Source of the DNA: DATKPC01 sp035524275
GTDB taxonomy: Bacteria; Pseudomonadota; Gammaproteobacteria; Burkholderiales; Burkholderiaceae_F
Direction of reading: 5' to 3'
Length of the DNA: 53,469 nt
Assembly: GCA_035524275.1 (NCBI GenBank)
Contig: DATKPC010000050.1
Span: 1-53,469 of the forward strand
Position 1 is the stretch's first letter, and the number at the start of each line of letters is the position of its first letter. This document shows positions 1 to 8,482 of the stretch, in pieces. Position numbers and translations under genes: made by a program. Below the pieces are notes generated by a model, which worked only from the letters and a program-made list of their open reading frames with translations, was not told the DNA's origin and did not search any database.

Positions 1-1169
1 AGGAACCCCGGCGGCAGCCATCCGGGTACGACCTCGTTGCCGCCGTGGGCCGCCGCGTAGGTGAACCGCGTCGAATACGAGGTCGACGCATGGCCCTGCG
101 CGTCGACCTCGTGCTTGCTGATCGTCGCGAAGCCATGATCCGAAGTGACGATGACGTCGGTCGTCGCGCGCAACTGCGCGTCCGCCTCGACCGCATCGAG
201 GATCTGTTCCAGGTTCGCATCGGCATTGGCAACCGCGGCGCGCGACGTCGGACCGTTGATTCCGGGCACGAGCTGGTTCAGGCTGTCGCCCTGGTTGTGC
301 TGCGTGCCGTCCGGGTCGCGCGACCAGAACACAAGGACGAAGTTTTTCCCGCTCGCCTTGAACAGGGGCAGCAGCGCCTTGGTCGTCGCATCGGCGAAGT
401 ACCGCTGCTGCGCCACGTTCGCGTCCCGCGTTCCCGGTGTCGCGACGTCGCCCGCCGGCTGCGTGCGCGGCGGAGCCGCCGCCGGCAGGCCGGCCGCCGC
501 GAGCGCGGCCTGGACTGCCGCGGACAGCGGAATGCCCGCCGGCGTGCCGGTCGCGTCATCGAGAAAGACCGTCTGCGGGACCGGCAGGTTGCCGCCGACC
601 GGATTCAACTGCGTGACGTCCTGGATTGCGACCGGGCCCAGCTTGCCGACCGATGCCGTCTGGAATCCCTGCGCGCGAGCGAGCGCGAGCAGGCTCTCTT
701 CGTTGAGGTAGTTGCGGTTCGCGAAATGCTCGTCGATGTCGGCGAGCACCTGGTCGTTTTCCAGGAACGGCGTCGATGTGCCCGTGCGCTTTCCCGCGAT
801 GGCGCCGTCGTTGAAGATCGCGAAGCCCGGATATACCGTGTTGCTGAAATCGCCGTGGTCTCCGAGAGCATGGCCGGTTGCGATGGCGGCCGCATTCGGT
901 GTCGTGAACGTCGGGAAAAGTGCATGACTGTTGACGAAATCCACCCCCTGCTGCCGGACGCGCAGCAACGTCGGGGCTTGCGTCGCGTCGACGGAACCTC
1001 GACGCAGCCCGTCGGCGACGAAGATGATCGCATTGCGAGGCTGGCCCGCGGCGGTGCCGCCGCTGCCCGGTCGCCCGACGGTCGCGCACATCGACAATGC
1101 GGCGACCGCTGCGCCGACGATGGCGCCGCGCGTCGCGAGCTTCTTGATGACGAACGTCGCGACGTGCAT
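1..1169 (-). CDS. Exported alkaline-phosphatase-superfamily phosphodiesterase/pyrophosphatase-like protein (3' end outside window)
   Basis: Reading the minus strand from an ATG at 1169 gives an uninterrupted frame that runs off the window edge. The start is preceded by AAAAGG at a six-base spacing; an in-frame ATG at 1196 is less well placed. The N-terminus is basic then hydrophobic (signal peptide or anchor, about residues 9-30). Superfamily metal-site motifs follow: IIFVADG with Asp53, FPTFTTPN with Thr89 as likely nucleophile, WSRDPDGTQHNQGD in the middle, and VTSDHGF near the edge. Nucleotide pyrophosphatase/phosphodiesterase (type I) is the nearest family by motif order. Substrate is unknown. 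It is transcribed divergently from the hydrolase at about 1.3 kb. Confidence 0.85.
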   Translation of the reverse strand, partial: MHVATFVIKKLATRGAIVGAAVAALSMCATVGRPGSGGTAAGQPRNAIIFVADGLRRGSVDATQAPTLLRVRQQGVDFVNSHALFPTFTTPNAAAIATGHALGDHGDFSNTVYPGFAIFNDGAIAGKRTGTSTPFLENDQVLADIDEHFANRNYLNEESLLALARAQGFQTASVGKLGPVAIQDVTQLNPVGGNLPVPQTVFLDDATGTPAGIPLSAAVQAALAAAGLPAAAPPRTQPAGDVATPGTRDANVAQQRYFADATTKALLPLFKASGKNFVLVFWSRDPDGTQHNQGDSLNQLVPGINGPTSRAAVANADANLEQILDAVEADAQLRATTDVIVTSDHGFATISKHEVDAQGHASTSYSTRFTYAAAHGGNEVVPGWLPPGF

Positions 1170-1292
1170 CGCCGCCTTTTCCCGATTGCGCCGCATCGCA
1201 TGCCCCCCCTTGCCTGCGCGGAACCCGACGCCGGGCGTCGATGCGCCCTGCGTCAACAACCCGCCAGTCTGCGAACCCGGTTTGACCGCGTC

Positions 1293-2309
1293 GTGACCAC
1301 CATCGGGGCCGCCGCGCTGGCGCTCGCCTGCGTGGGCACGCCGATCGCCGCCGCCGGCGCGCGGGTCGAACGCCCCAAGCCGGTGCGCGTCGTCGCGCCC
1401 GAGCGATTCGTCGTCGGCGTCGGAGCGCAGGCGGCGCCGATCCCATTGTTCGCCTCGGACACCGGGTCCCCGGCACGGCACGACGTCGTGCGCGTCGTCA
1501 TCGTCGTGCATGGTCTCAACCGCAATGCGTCCGGCTACTTCGATGCCGCGATGAAGGCGCGCGACACGGCCGGTCCGGACGCCGCGCGAACGCTCGTGCT
1601 GGCGCCGCAGTTCCTCGCGACGGACGACATCGCCGCGCACCGGCTTCCGGCGACGCTGTTGCACTGGCCGTGGAATCGCTGGGCGTCCGGGGAGCCGGCG
1701 AGCGGGCCGCTGCCGATCAGCCCGTTCGAGGTGCTGGACGAGCTGCTGCGGCAGTTCGCGGATCCGGCGGCGTTTCCGGCGCTCAAGCAGGTCGTCGTCG
1801 CCGGGCATTCGGCCGGCGGCCAGCTGGTGCAGCGCTACGCCGTGGTCGGCCACGGCGACGAGGTCCTGACCAGGCGCGGGGTCGCCGTCCGCTACGTCGT
1901 CGCCGATCCCTCGTCGTACCTGTATTTCGGCGCGCAGCGGCCGTTCAAAGTCCCTGCGCCATGCCCCGCGCGCGATCGCTGGCGCTATGGGCTGGCCGGC
2001 GGCGTGCCGCGCTATGTGACGCTCGACGCCACGGCGCTGGAGCAGCGCTATGTCCGCCGCGACGTCGTCTACCTGCTGGGCGAGGCCGACACCGACCCGA
2101 ACCATCCGGCGCTCGACCGATCCTGCGCGGCGCTGGCGCAAGGCCCTGAGCGGCACGCGCGCGGCCTGGCGTACTTCGCGACGCTGCAGGCCCGCGACGG
2201 CGCGTCGTTGCGACATCGCGTCGTCGAGGTTCCCGGCATCGGCCACGACGGCGAACGCCTATTCACGTCAGAGGCCGCCGTCCGCGTCCTGTTTCGCGAG
2301 CAGAATTGA
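1293..2309 (+). CDS. Exported alpha/beta hydrolase
   Basis: The product carries alpha/beta-hydrolase features: VIVVHGLN (oxyanion strand and HG), VVVAGHSAGG (nucleophile elbow with Ser), GEADTDPN (likely acid) and PGIGHDGE (likely catalytic His). A GTG at 1293 is chosen because it puts a hydrophobic signal-like stretch directly at the N-terminus and leaves room for promoters between this gene and the divergent phosphodiesterase. An in-frame ATG at 1200 would add 31 residues that do not look like a signal peptide. Probably periplasmic or secreted. Substrate cannot be inferred. The open frame continues upstream of 1200, but that part is antisense to the phosphodiesterase. Confidence 0.75.
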   Translation: MTTIGAAALALACVGTPIAAAGARVERPKPVRVVAPERFVVGVGAQAAPIPLFASDTGSPARHDVVRVVIVVHGLNRNASGYFDAAMKARDTAGPDAARTLVLAPQFLATDDIAAHRLPATLLHWPWNRWASGEPASGPLPISPFEVLDELLRQFADPAAFPALKQVVVAGHSAGGQLVQRYAVVGHGDEVLTRRGVAVRYVVADPSSYLYFGAQRPFKVPAPCPARDRWRYGLAGGVPRYVTLDATALEQRYVRRDVVYLLGEADTDPNHPALDRSCAALAQGPERHARGLAYFATLQARDGASLRHRVVEVPGIGHDGERLFTSEAAVRVLFREQN

Positions 2310-2417
2310 GGCTGGCTGACGCGCGGATATCGATCCCCGCGCATCGTTTCCCGCGCATCGAGCCCGAGGACGGACGCGCGGGATCCGCAGCGGCACGAAC
2401 ATCCAGAAGGAATCGCG

Positions 2418-2705
2418 ATGCCGGCCTACGTGATCTTCGACGTCGAGGTCCGTGACGCGCAGCGCTACCAGGATTTCATGCGCTGGGCGAAACCGGCGCT
2501 GGAATCGGCCGGCGGCCGCTATCTCGCTCGCGGCGGCGCGCACAAGGTCTACGAAGGCGACTGGGCGCCGCGCCGGATCGTCGTGCTGGAATTCCCTTCG
2601 GTCGCGGCGTTCGAGACGTTCTACTACGGCGCGACGTACCAGGCCTTGAAGGCGATACGCGACGAATGCAGTTCCGCGCGCCTCGTCGCGGTCGAAGGCG
2701 TCTGA
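2418..2705 (+). CDS. DUF1330 family protein
   Basis: A 95-residue protein starting MPAYVIFDVEVRD, with the ferredoxin-like DUF1330 pattern: a short beta strand, a helix containing YQDFM, GGRYLARGG, then RIVVLEFPSVAAFETFY. An AGAAGGAA-type ribosome binding site lies about six bases before the ATG. The family is related in fold to dimeric alpha-beta barrel proteins and has no established reaction. It follows the hydrolase by about 110 bases and may be cotranscribed. Confidence 0.9.
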   Translation: MPAYVIFDVEVRDAQRYQDFMRWAKPALESAGGRYLARGGAHKVYEGDWAPRRIVVLEFPSVAAFETFYYGATYQALKAIRDECSSARLVAVEGV

Positions 2706-2961
2706 TCCTGCGCATTGCTGCGGCGCCTCGTCCGGGCGCATTCAACACGACCTGAACGAGGGACGGGCCATTCCCCGGCCTGTCACGGTTCGTTCACGCG
2801 GCGCGTGTCCACTCCGGTCCCGCGACGCTCGGCGCCAGGCGGGCACGGTGGGCCGGGTGGACCATTCGGCCCCAGTCGGCCCTGCGGCCGCCGCGGGCCC
2901 ATCGATCGCCTCCCGGCGCCCGCGATCCTTTCCACTGACGAAGAATCCAAAGGGGTACCGC

Positions 2962-4641
2962 ATGAAGAGTCCGTTCTTCGCTTCCGTCCTGGCCGCTTCG
3001 GTCGCGTCGGCGTGTGCGCAGGGAGCGCTCGCGCACGACATGGACCGCCACGTGCTGCTGATCAGCATCGACGGGATGCATTCGGTCGATTTCGAGAATT
3101 GCAGGAAGGCCGGCACGTGCCCGACGTTGAAGGCGCTGGCGTCGCACGGCGTCCACTACCCGCGCACCTCGACGTCACGTCCCTCGGATTCGTTCCCCGG
3201 CCTGATGGCGATCGTCACCGGCGCGACGCCGCGGCTGATGGGGGTCTATTACGACGTCGCCTACGACCGGGTCCTCGCTCCTCCGGCCAAAGCGACGGGC
3301 AACGGACTCTCGGCCGGCGCCTGCGTGGCCGGCCAGCCGAACGGAACGACGACGGAGTTCGAGGAAGGCGTCGAGATCGACCAGACCAAGCTTTCCGGCG
3401 GCAGCCCGCTCTACACGAACGCCGTGGACGGGGGCTACCTCTCGATCGATCCGGCGAAGCTTCCGCGCGACCCCTACAACCACTGCAGCCCGGTCTACCC
3501 GTGGAACTTCGTTCGAACCAACACGATCTACGGCGTCATCCATGCCGCGGGCGGGTACACGGCCTGGGCGGACAAGCACGGCGTCTACGCCTCGGTCTCC
3601 GGTCCGACCGGCACGTCGTCGCCGAGCAATGTCGATGACTACTACGCGCCGGAGGTCAACTCCAATGTCGTCGCGCTCCCGGGCGTCACGACCGCGACCG
3701 GATTGAACTGCGGCACGGCACCGGCGACGATCACCGGCGACTGGACCGGCGGCTTCGACGCGGTCAAGTGCAACGACCAGTTGAAGGTCAATGCCGTCCT
3801 GAACTGGATCGGCGGCAAGAACCACCTCGGCACGAAAAGCGCACCGATCCCGACGATCTTCGGAATGAACTTCCAGGCGGTCAGCGTCGGGCAGAAGCTG
3901 ATCGCCAGCGGCGTCAAGGGCGGCTACACCGATGCCGCCGCGACGCCGACGGCGCCGATGCTGGGCGAGATCGAATACGTCGACGCCGCCATCGGCCAGT
4001 TCGTCGAGGCGCTGACGAGCGCCGGGCTCCTGGACTCGACGACGATCGTCGTCACCGCGAAGCACGGGCAGTCGCCGATCGACACGAACCGGTTCTTCCC
4101 CATTCCGGGACACAGCGGCACCAACGGCACGCCGCCGTCGGGCGTGCTCGGGGCTTCCTACCTCCCGGATTCGGAACTGAACCAGATCGGCCCGACGGAG
4201 GACGACATTTCGCTGCTGTGGCTCAAGCCGGGCGCCGACGTCGCCGCGGCCGTCAAGCTGCTCGAAGCGAATGCGAGCGCCGCAGGCATCGGCCAGATCT
4301 TCTACGGCAACTCGCTCGCTCCGCTGTTCGGCAAGCCGGGCATTCCGCCCAGCGGCGATTCGCGCACGCCCGACATCGTGATCCAGCCCAACGTCGGCGT
4401 CGTCTACACCGGCAGCACGAAGAAGCAGGCCGAGCACGGTGGCTTCGCGCACGACGACACGAACGTCATGCTGCTCGTCTCGAATCCGCACCTGGCGCCG
4501 AGGACGGTTCGAAGCTTCGTCGAGACCTCGCAGGTGGCACCGACGGTCCTGCGGATCCTGGGCCTGGACCCGAACGCACTGTCCGCGGTTCGCGCGGAAG
4601 GCACGCCGGTGCTGCCGGGATTCGAGCCCGACGCCGAGTAG
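2962..4641 (+). CDS. Exported alkaline-phosphatase-superfamily hydrolase (type I phosphodiesterase/nucleotide pyrophosphatase-like)
   Basis: A 559-residue protein. The ATG at 2962 is preceded by AAAGGGG and begins a typical signal peptide (MKSPFF then a hydrophobic core ending near ALAHD). Metal and catalytic motifs of the superfamily are visible: LLISIDGMH (Asp37), PSDSFPGL with Ser77 where phosphodiesterases have the Thr/Ser nucleophile, VVTAKHGQSP and HGGFAHDDTNVMLL. The protein is probably periplasmic or secreted. It is the second member of this superfamily within 5 kb, but the two differ in nucleophile context, so they are not recent duplicates. Natural substrate unknown. Confidence 0.9.
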   Translation: MKSPFFASVLAASVASACAQGALAHDMDRHVLLISIDGMHSVDFENCRKAGTCPTLKALASHGVHYPRTSTSRPSDSFPGLMAIVTGATPRLMGVYYDVAYDRVLAPPAKATGNGLSAGACVAGQPNGTTTEFEEGVEIDQTKLSGGSPLYTNAVDGGYLSIDPAKLPRDPYNHCSPVYPWNFVRTNTIYGVIHAAGGYTAWADKHGVYASVSGPTGTSSPSNVDDYYAPEVNSNVVALPGVTTATGLNCGTAPATITGDWTGGFDAVKCNDQLKVNAVLNWIGGKNHLGTKSAPIPTIFGMNFQAVSVGQKLIASGVKGGYTDAAATPTAPMLGEIEYVDAAIGQFVEALTSAGLLDSTTIVVTAKHGQSPIDTNRFFPIPGHSGTNGTPPSGVLGASYLPDSELNQIGPTEDDISLLWLKPGADVAAAVKLLEANASAAGIGQIFYGNSLAPLFGKPGIPPSGDSRTPDIVIQPNVGVVYTGSTKKQAEHGGFAHDDTNVMLLVSNPHLAPRTVRSFVETSQVAPTVLRILGLDPNALSAVRAEGTPVLPGFEPDAE

Positions 4642-4904
4642 GCGTCCGACTTTCGGCGACGCGCCGTACACGACGGCGGCGGCATCCGTGAGGGTGCTGC
4701 CGCTTCTTCTTGTGTCGGGTCAAGTGGCGGTTCCGCTGCACGCCGCTGCGGGGACTCCTGGGGTTCCGCGCGGCGGCGGCCTTTTCCGAACCGACGTACG
4801 CCTAGCGCCTCCATGTAGGACACCCAATCGCTTCGGCGTCACGAAAGCCCCACATCATCGCGCCGGATCTCACTTTCGGCTCCGCGAAGGAACCCAGGCC
4901 AGGC

Positions 4905-5519
4905 ATGAACGATGTCGCCGACTCGAAGGATCTGGCCGGACCGAGCCCGGTCGGGCGCATCCGCGCCTTGTTCGCGCGCCATGGCGCGGAGCGGTACGAC
5001 GGCTCGCGGCGCGAGCCGGTGACAGCGCTGGAGCATGCGCTGCAGTGCGCACAGCTTGCCGAATGGGCGCATGCAGCGCCGACGTTGATTGCCGCTGCGT
5101 TGTTGCATGACGTCGGCCATTTCCTGATCGCAGACGGCGAGGCCATGGGCGACGACGTCGACGACGAGCACGACATGCGCGCCGCGCCGATGCTCGCGGC
5201 GGCGTTCGGCCCCGCCGTGGCCGAGCCGGTTCGGCTGCACGTCGCGGCCAAGCGCTTCCTCGTCCATGTCGACCCCGGCTACACGAAGGAACTCACCCCC
5301 GCATCGGTGCATTCGCTGGCGCTCCAGGGCGGACCGATGAGCGACGCGGAGGCCGCAGCCTTCCTGCGCCTGCCGTGGGCGGAGCACGCGGTTCAACTTC
5401 GCCGCTGGGACGACCTGGCGAAGGAGCCGCGGCGACCGACGCCGCCGCTCGACGTTTACCTCGCGCTGCTCGAAGGTCTCCGACTGCTGAAGCCGCTGCG
5501 GCCACCCTCGGCGACCTGA
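4905..5519 (+). CDS. PhnZ-like HD-domain mixed-valence di-iron oxygenase family protein
   Basis: A 204-residue HD protein of the type found in phosphonate degradation operons. Candidate iron ligands are all present: His44 in LEHALQ, His68-Asp69 and His72 in LLHDVGH, His89 in DDEHD, His112 in RLHVAAKR, and the Asp of RRWDDLAK near the C-terminus. The LHVAAKR segment and the LQGGPMS segment are typical of this family. PhnZ cleaves hydroxyphosphonates after hydroxylation by PhnY; no PhnY-like gene is visible here, so the substrate is open. The loop between Tyr31 and the ALEHAL helix is a few residues longer than usual. Confidence 0.9.
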   Translation: MNDVADSKDLAGPSPVGRIRALFARHGAERYDGSRREPVTALEHALQCAQLAEWAHAAPTLIAAALLHDVGHFLIADGEAMGDDVDDEHDMRAAPMLAAAFGPAVAEPVRLHVAAKRFLVHVDPGYTKELTPASVHSLALQGGPMSDAEAAAFLRLPWAEHAVQLRRWDDLAKEPRRPTPPLDVYLALLEGLRLLKPLRPPSAT

Positions 5520-5678
5520 CCGCGCTGCCACCCGGACGGGCGTCATCGCGGACGAGGGTTCGCGCGGGTTCGCTCCGCATCCCGGCGTCGATCATCGGCC
5601 GAACGAATCGCCCGCCGGCTGTGGTTGCAAAGCAGCACGCTGCGGCGGCCCTTCCTGCGAAGCCTTGACGGGACCCAT

Positions 5679-5707
5679 TCCCACGCGCAAAACTGGTACG
5701 CGTGGGA
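5679..5707 (+). promoter_or_regulatory. Perfect hairpin covering the ribosome binding site of the cyclase/STAND gene
   Basis: TCCCACGCG (5679-5687) and CGCGTGGGA (5699-5707) are perfect inverted repeats around an 11-base loop. The right arm contains most of GGGAGAG (5704-5710), the best Shine-Dalgarno sequence for the TTG start at 5716. The structure could mask the site in the mRNA or act as a DNA operator. A TTGACG that could serve as a -35 lies just before it at 5665. Confidence 0.55.
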
Positions 5708-5715
5708 GAGCAAGA

Positions 5716-8397
5716 TTGACTGACAAGCTCGAGACGGCCGCTGGCTCGTCCTGTCCGACGTTTCTCTTCACGGACATCGAGGGCAGCACCCGCCTTTGGG
5801 AGATCGAACCGCAGCGGATGAGCGTGGCGCTGGCCCGCCACGATGCGTCGGCCCGCGCCGCGATCGAGCACTACCGGGGCCGCATCATCAAGGTCACCGG
5901 CGACGGCGTTCATGCCGTGTTCGACGATCCGTCCGACGCCCTGCTCGCCGTGCTCCGGTTGCAGCACGAACTGGCCGCGGCGCCGGCCGCGGGCGACCTG
6001 GCGCTCCACGTCCGCTGCGGGCTGCACCTGGGCGCCGACGAGCAGCGCGGCGGCGACTATTTCGGTCCGGTCGTCAATCGCGCGGCGCGCATCATGGATG
6101 TGGCCTACGGCGGGCAGATCCTGCTGTCGGAAGCCGTGGCCGACCGCATCGGCGACCGCTTGCCGCCGGACGTTTCGCTGCGCAATCTGGGCACGGTGCG
6201 CCTGCGCGACCTCGAGCACCCGGAGCGCATCTTCCAGGTGGTCGATCCGCGGCTGCGCACCGAGTTCCCGTCGCTGCAGCCCCTCAAGCCCGCACCGAAC
6301 AACCTGCCGCAGCAGCTGAACTCGTTTGTCGGTCGAAAGCGCGAAATCGCGGCATTGAGGGAACGCCTGCGAGACGGCCGCCTGCTGACGCTGCTCGGCA
6401 TCGGCGGCATCGGCAAGTCGCGCCTGTCGCTGCAACTCGCCGAGCAGGTTCTCGACGACTACCCCGACGGCGTCTGGCTCGTCGAACTCGCGGCTCTGCG
6501 CGACGCCTCGCGGGTCGTCTCCGAGATCGGCGCCGTGCTCGGCGTGCGCGAGAGCGGCGGGCAGCCGATGATCGAGGCGGTCGCGGAATTCCTGCGCGAG
6601 CGGAAGGTGCTGATCGTTCTCGACAACTGCGAGCACCTGCTCGAGGCCTGCGCCGTGGCGGTCAAGTCGATCCTGCAGCGCAGCACCTGGGTACGGTTCA
6701 TCGCGACGAGCCGCGGCTATCTCGGCATTGCAGGGGAACAGAGCTTCCAGGTCCCGACCTTGGCGGCGCCGGACCTCGCCGCCGCGATCGAGCCCGACGC
6801 GCTGATCGAGCTCGATGCCGTCCGGCTGTTCGTCGATCGGGTCGCGGCGGCGAAGCCGGGCTTCAAGCTCGGCGCCGGCAATGCCGCCGCGATCGCGCGG
6901 ATCTGTAGCCGCCTCGACGGCATTCCGCTCGCGATCGAACTTGCCGCGGCGCGGACGCGCACGCTGTCGATCGAGACGATCGCCGAGCGCCTGGGCGACC
7001 GCTTCCGGCTGCTGGCCAACGCGGATCGGACGGTACCGGAACGCCAGCGCACGCTGCAGGCGCTCATCGACTGGAGCCACGACCTGCTGGGCCCGAAGGA
7101 GCGCTGCCTGTTCCAGCGCCTTGCGGTGTTCGACGGCGGTTGGACGCTGGAGGCGGCCGAAGCGGTCTGCCAGGGCGCGCCGGTCGACCCCGACGAGATC
7201 GTGGAGCTTCTCGGCCATCTCGTCGAGCAGTCGCTCGTCATCATGGACGCCGACGGGACCCGCTATCGGATGCTCGACACGGTGCGCCACTACGCGCATG
7301 CGAAGCTCGTCAACGAGGGTTCGGACGTCGCGGTCCGTGCCAGGCACCGCGACACCTACGTCGCGCTCGCCGAGTCGGCGCTGCCGGAACTGAAGGGCCC
7401 GGACCAGGGCGCCTGGTTCGCGCGCCTCGACCTGGAGCGCGAGAATTTTCTTGCGGCCCACGCCTTCGGCAATCGCGCGGACCAGCCGCCAGAGCCGGGC
7501 GTGCGCCTGATCGACGCGCTGTGCATGTACTGGATCAATCGCGGCCTGCCGATCCTCGGCCTGCGCGTCACCGAGGAAACGCTCGCACGTCCGTCTCTGG
7601 CGCACCGCGCGCTGCCGCGGTGCCGCGCCCTGCTTTGCGCCGGCCAGCTGTGTTTCGTGATGGGGCGCTACTCCGAGTCCATCGATCATTTCGCCGAGGG
7701 CCTGTCCATTGCGGAGGAAATCGACGACTCGAGGCAGGTCGCGTTCTTCCTGCAGCAGCTGGGATTGGCCTGCCTCGGCGAGGGCGCGCTGCCCGCCGCG
7801 CGGCAGCACCTGCGGGAAGCGCTCGCGCTGGCCGAGCAAATGGGCGACAAGCGCGAGATCGCGGGCGCGGCGAGCCACCTCGCGATGGTCCATCGCCTGG
7901 AAGGCCACGCGGAGCGCGCCGAGCCGCTCTACCGCAGCGCGCTGGCGCTCGCGCGCCAACTCGGCGACCATGAAACGACCGCCATCGCCGACCTGAACCT
8001 GGCCCTCGTCTCGATCGACCTCGGCGGCCGAGATGCCGCGCAGCCGCTCCTGGTCGAAGCCCTCGAGATCATCGACCGCATCGGCGCCCGGCGGCTTGCG
8101 CAGTGTGCGATCGAGATCTGCTCCGCGTTCGCGTCGGCGAAGGGCGATTGGGGGACCTGCGCGAGACTTTTCGGATCCGCGAAGGAACAGGCCCGTCGGA
8201 TGAGCATGCAGCCGGACCCCGCCGACGAGGCCTCCCTGGCCATCTGGTTCGCGCAGGCGCGCGCCGCCCTCGGCGACGTGGAATTCGCTCGCCTGAGCAC
8301 CGCGGCCGAACGGCTGACGCTGGAAGAAGGACTCCTCGAGGCGCGCGCGTGGCTCGACGGCCTGTCGCGCCAGTTCGGCAGGGTCCACGTCTCCTGA
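5716..8397 (+). CDS. Class III nucleotide cyclase domain / NB-ARC-type STAND ATPase / TPR-like regulator
   Basis: An 893-residue multidomain protein. Residues about 12-185 are a class III cyclase domain with FTDIEGSTRLWE (metal Asp near residue 20), VTGDGVHAVF (second metal Asp) and VVNRAARI. Next comes an AAA/NB-ARC-like ATPase with Walker A GIGGIGKS, Walker B VLIVLDNCEH, a sensor IATSRGYL and the GIPLAIELAAAR motif. The C-terminal third is helical with tetratricopeptide-like repeats (for example around LAEQMGDKREIAGAASHLAMVH). TTG 5716 is chosen because GGGAGAG sits five bases upstream; another in-frame TTG at 5665 lacks this. The architecture is that of signal-transduction STAND proteins, and the ligand is unknown. 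Probably cytoplasmic. Confidence 0.9.
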   Translation: MTDKLETAAGSSCPTFLFTDIEGSTRLWEIEPQRMSVALARHDASARAAIEHYRGRIIKVTGDGVHAVFDDPSDALLAVLRLQHELAAAPAAGDLALHVRCGLHLGADEQRGGDYFGPVVNRAARIMDVAYGGQILLSEAVADRIGDRLPPDVSLRNLGTVRLRDLEHPERIFQVVDPRLRTEFPSLQPLKPAPNNLPQQLNSFVGRKREIAALRERLRDGRLLTLLGIGGIGKSRLSLQLAEQVLDDYPDGVWLVELAALRDASRVVSEIGAVLGVRESGGQPMIEAVAEFLRERKVLIVLDNCEHLLEACAVAVKSILQRSTWVRFIATSRGYLGIAGEQSFQVPTLAAPDLAAAIEPDALIELDAVRLFVDRVAAAKPGFKLGAGNAAAIARICSRLDGIPLAIELAAARTRTLSIETIAERLGDRFRLLANADRTVPERQRTLQALIDWSHDLLGPKERCLFQRLAVFDGGWTLEAAEAVCQGAPVDPDEIVELLGHLVEQSLVIMDADGTRYRMLDTVRHYAHAKLVNEGSDVAVRARHRDTYVALAESALPELKGPDQGAWFARLDLERENFLAAHAFGNRADQPPEPGVRLIDALCMYWINRGLPILGLRVTEETLARPSLAHRALPRCRALLCAGQLCFVMGRYSESIDHFAEGLSIAEEIDDSRQVAFFLQQLGLACLGEGALPAARQHLREALALAEQMGDKREIAGAASHLAMVHRLEGHAERAEPLYRSALALARQLGDHETTAIADLNLALVSIDLGGRDAAQPLLVEALEIIDRIGARRLAQCAIEICSAFASAKGDWGTCARLFGSAKEQARRMSMQPDPADEASLAIWFAQARAALGDVEFARLSTAAERLTLEEGLLEARAWLDGLSRQFGRVHVS

Positions 8398-8482
8398 GGA
8401 CGCGAAGGCAACGTCCGGACGATGACAAGGACGGCCGTCGGCGATCCGATCGCGAACCCCCCCTGTGCTAGCCTGACGTCCC

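Noticed and set aside
45..1199. Long plus-strand open frame preceding the alpha/beta hydrolase
   Set aside because: It is antisense to the phosphodiesterase-like gene, is arginine-rich and has no family features; only the part after about 1200 codes.
4676..4705. GCGGCA...TGCCGC stem followed by TTCTTCTT, considered as a terminator after the second phosphodiesterase
   Set aside because: The loop is long and poorly paired, and the following tract is interrupted, so it is too weak to annotate.
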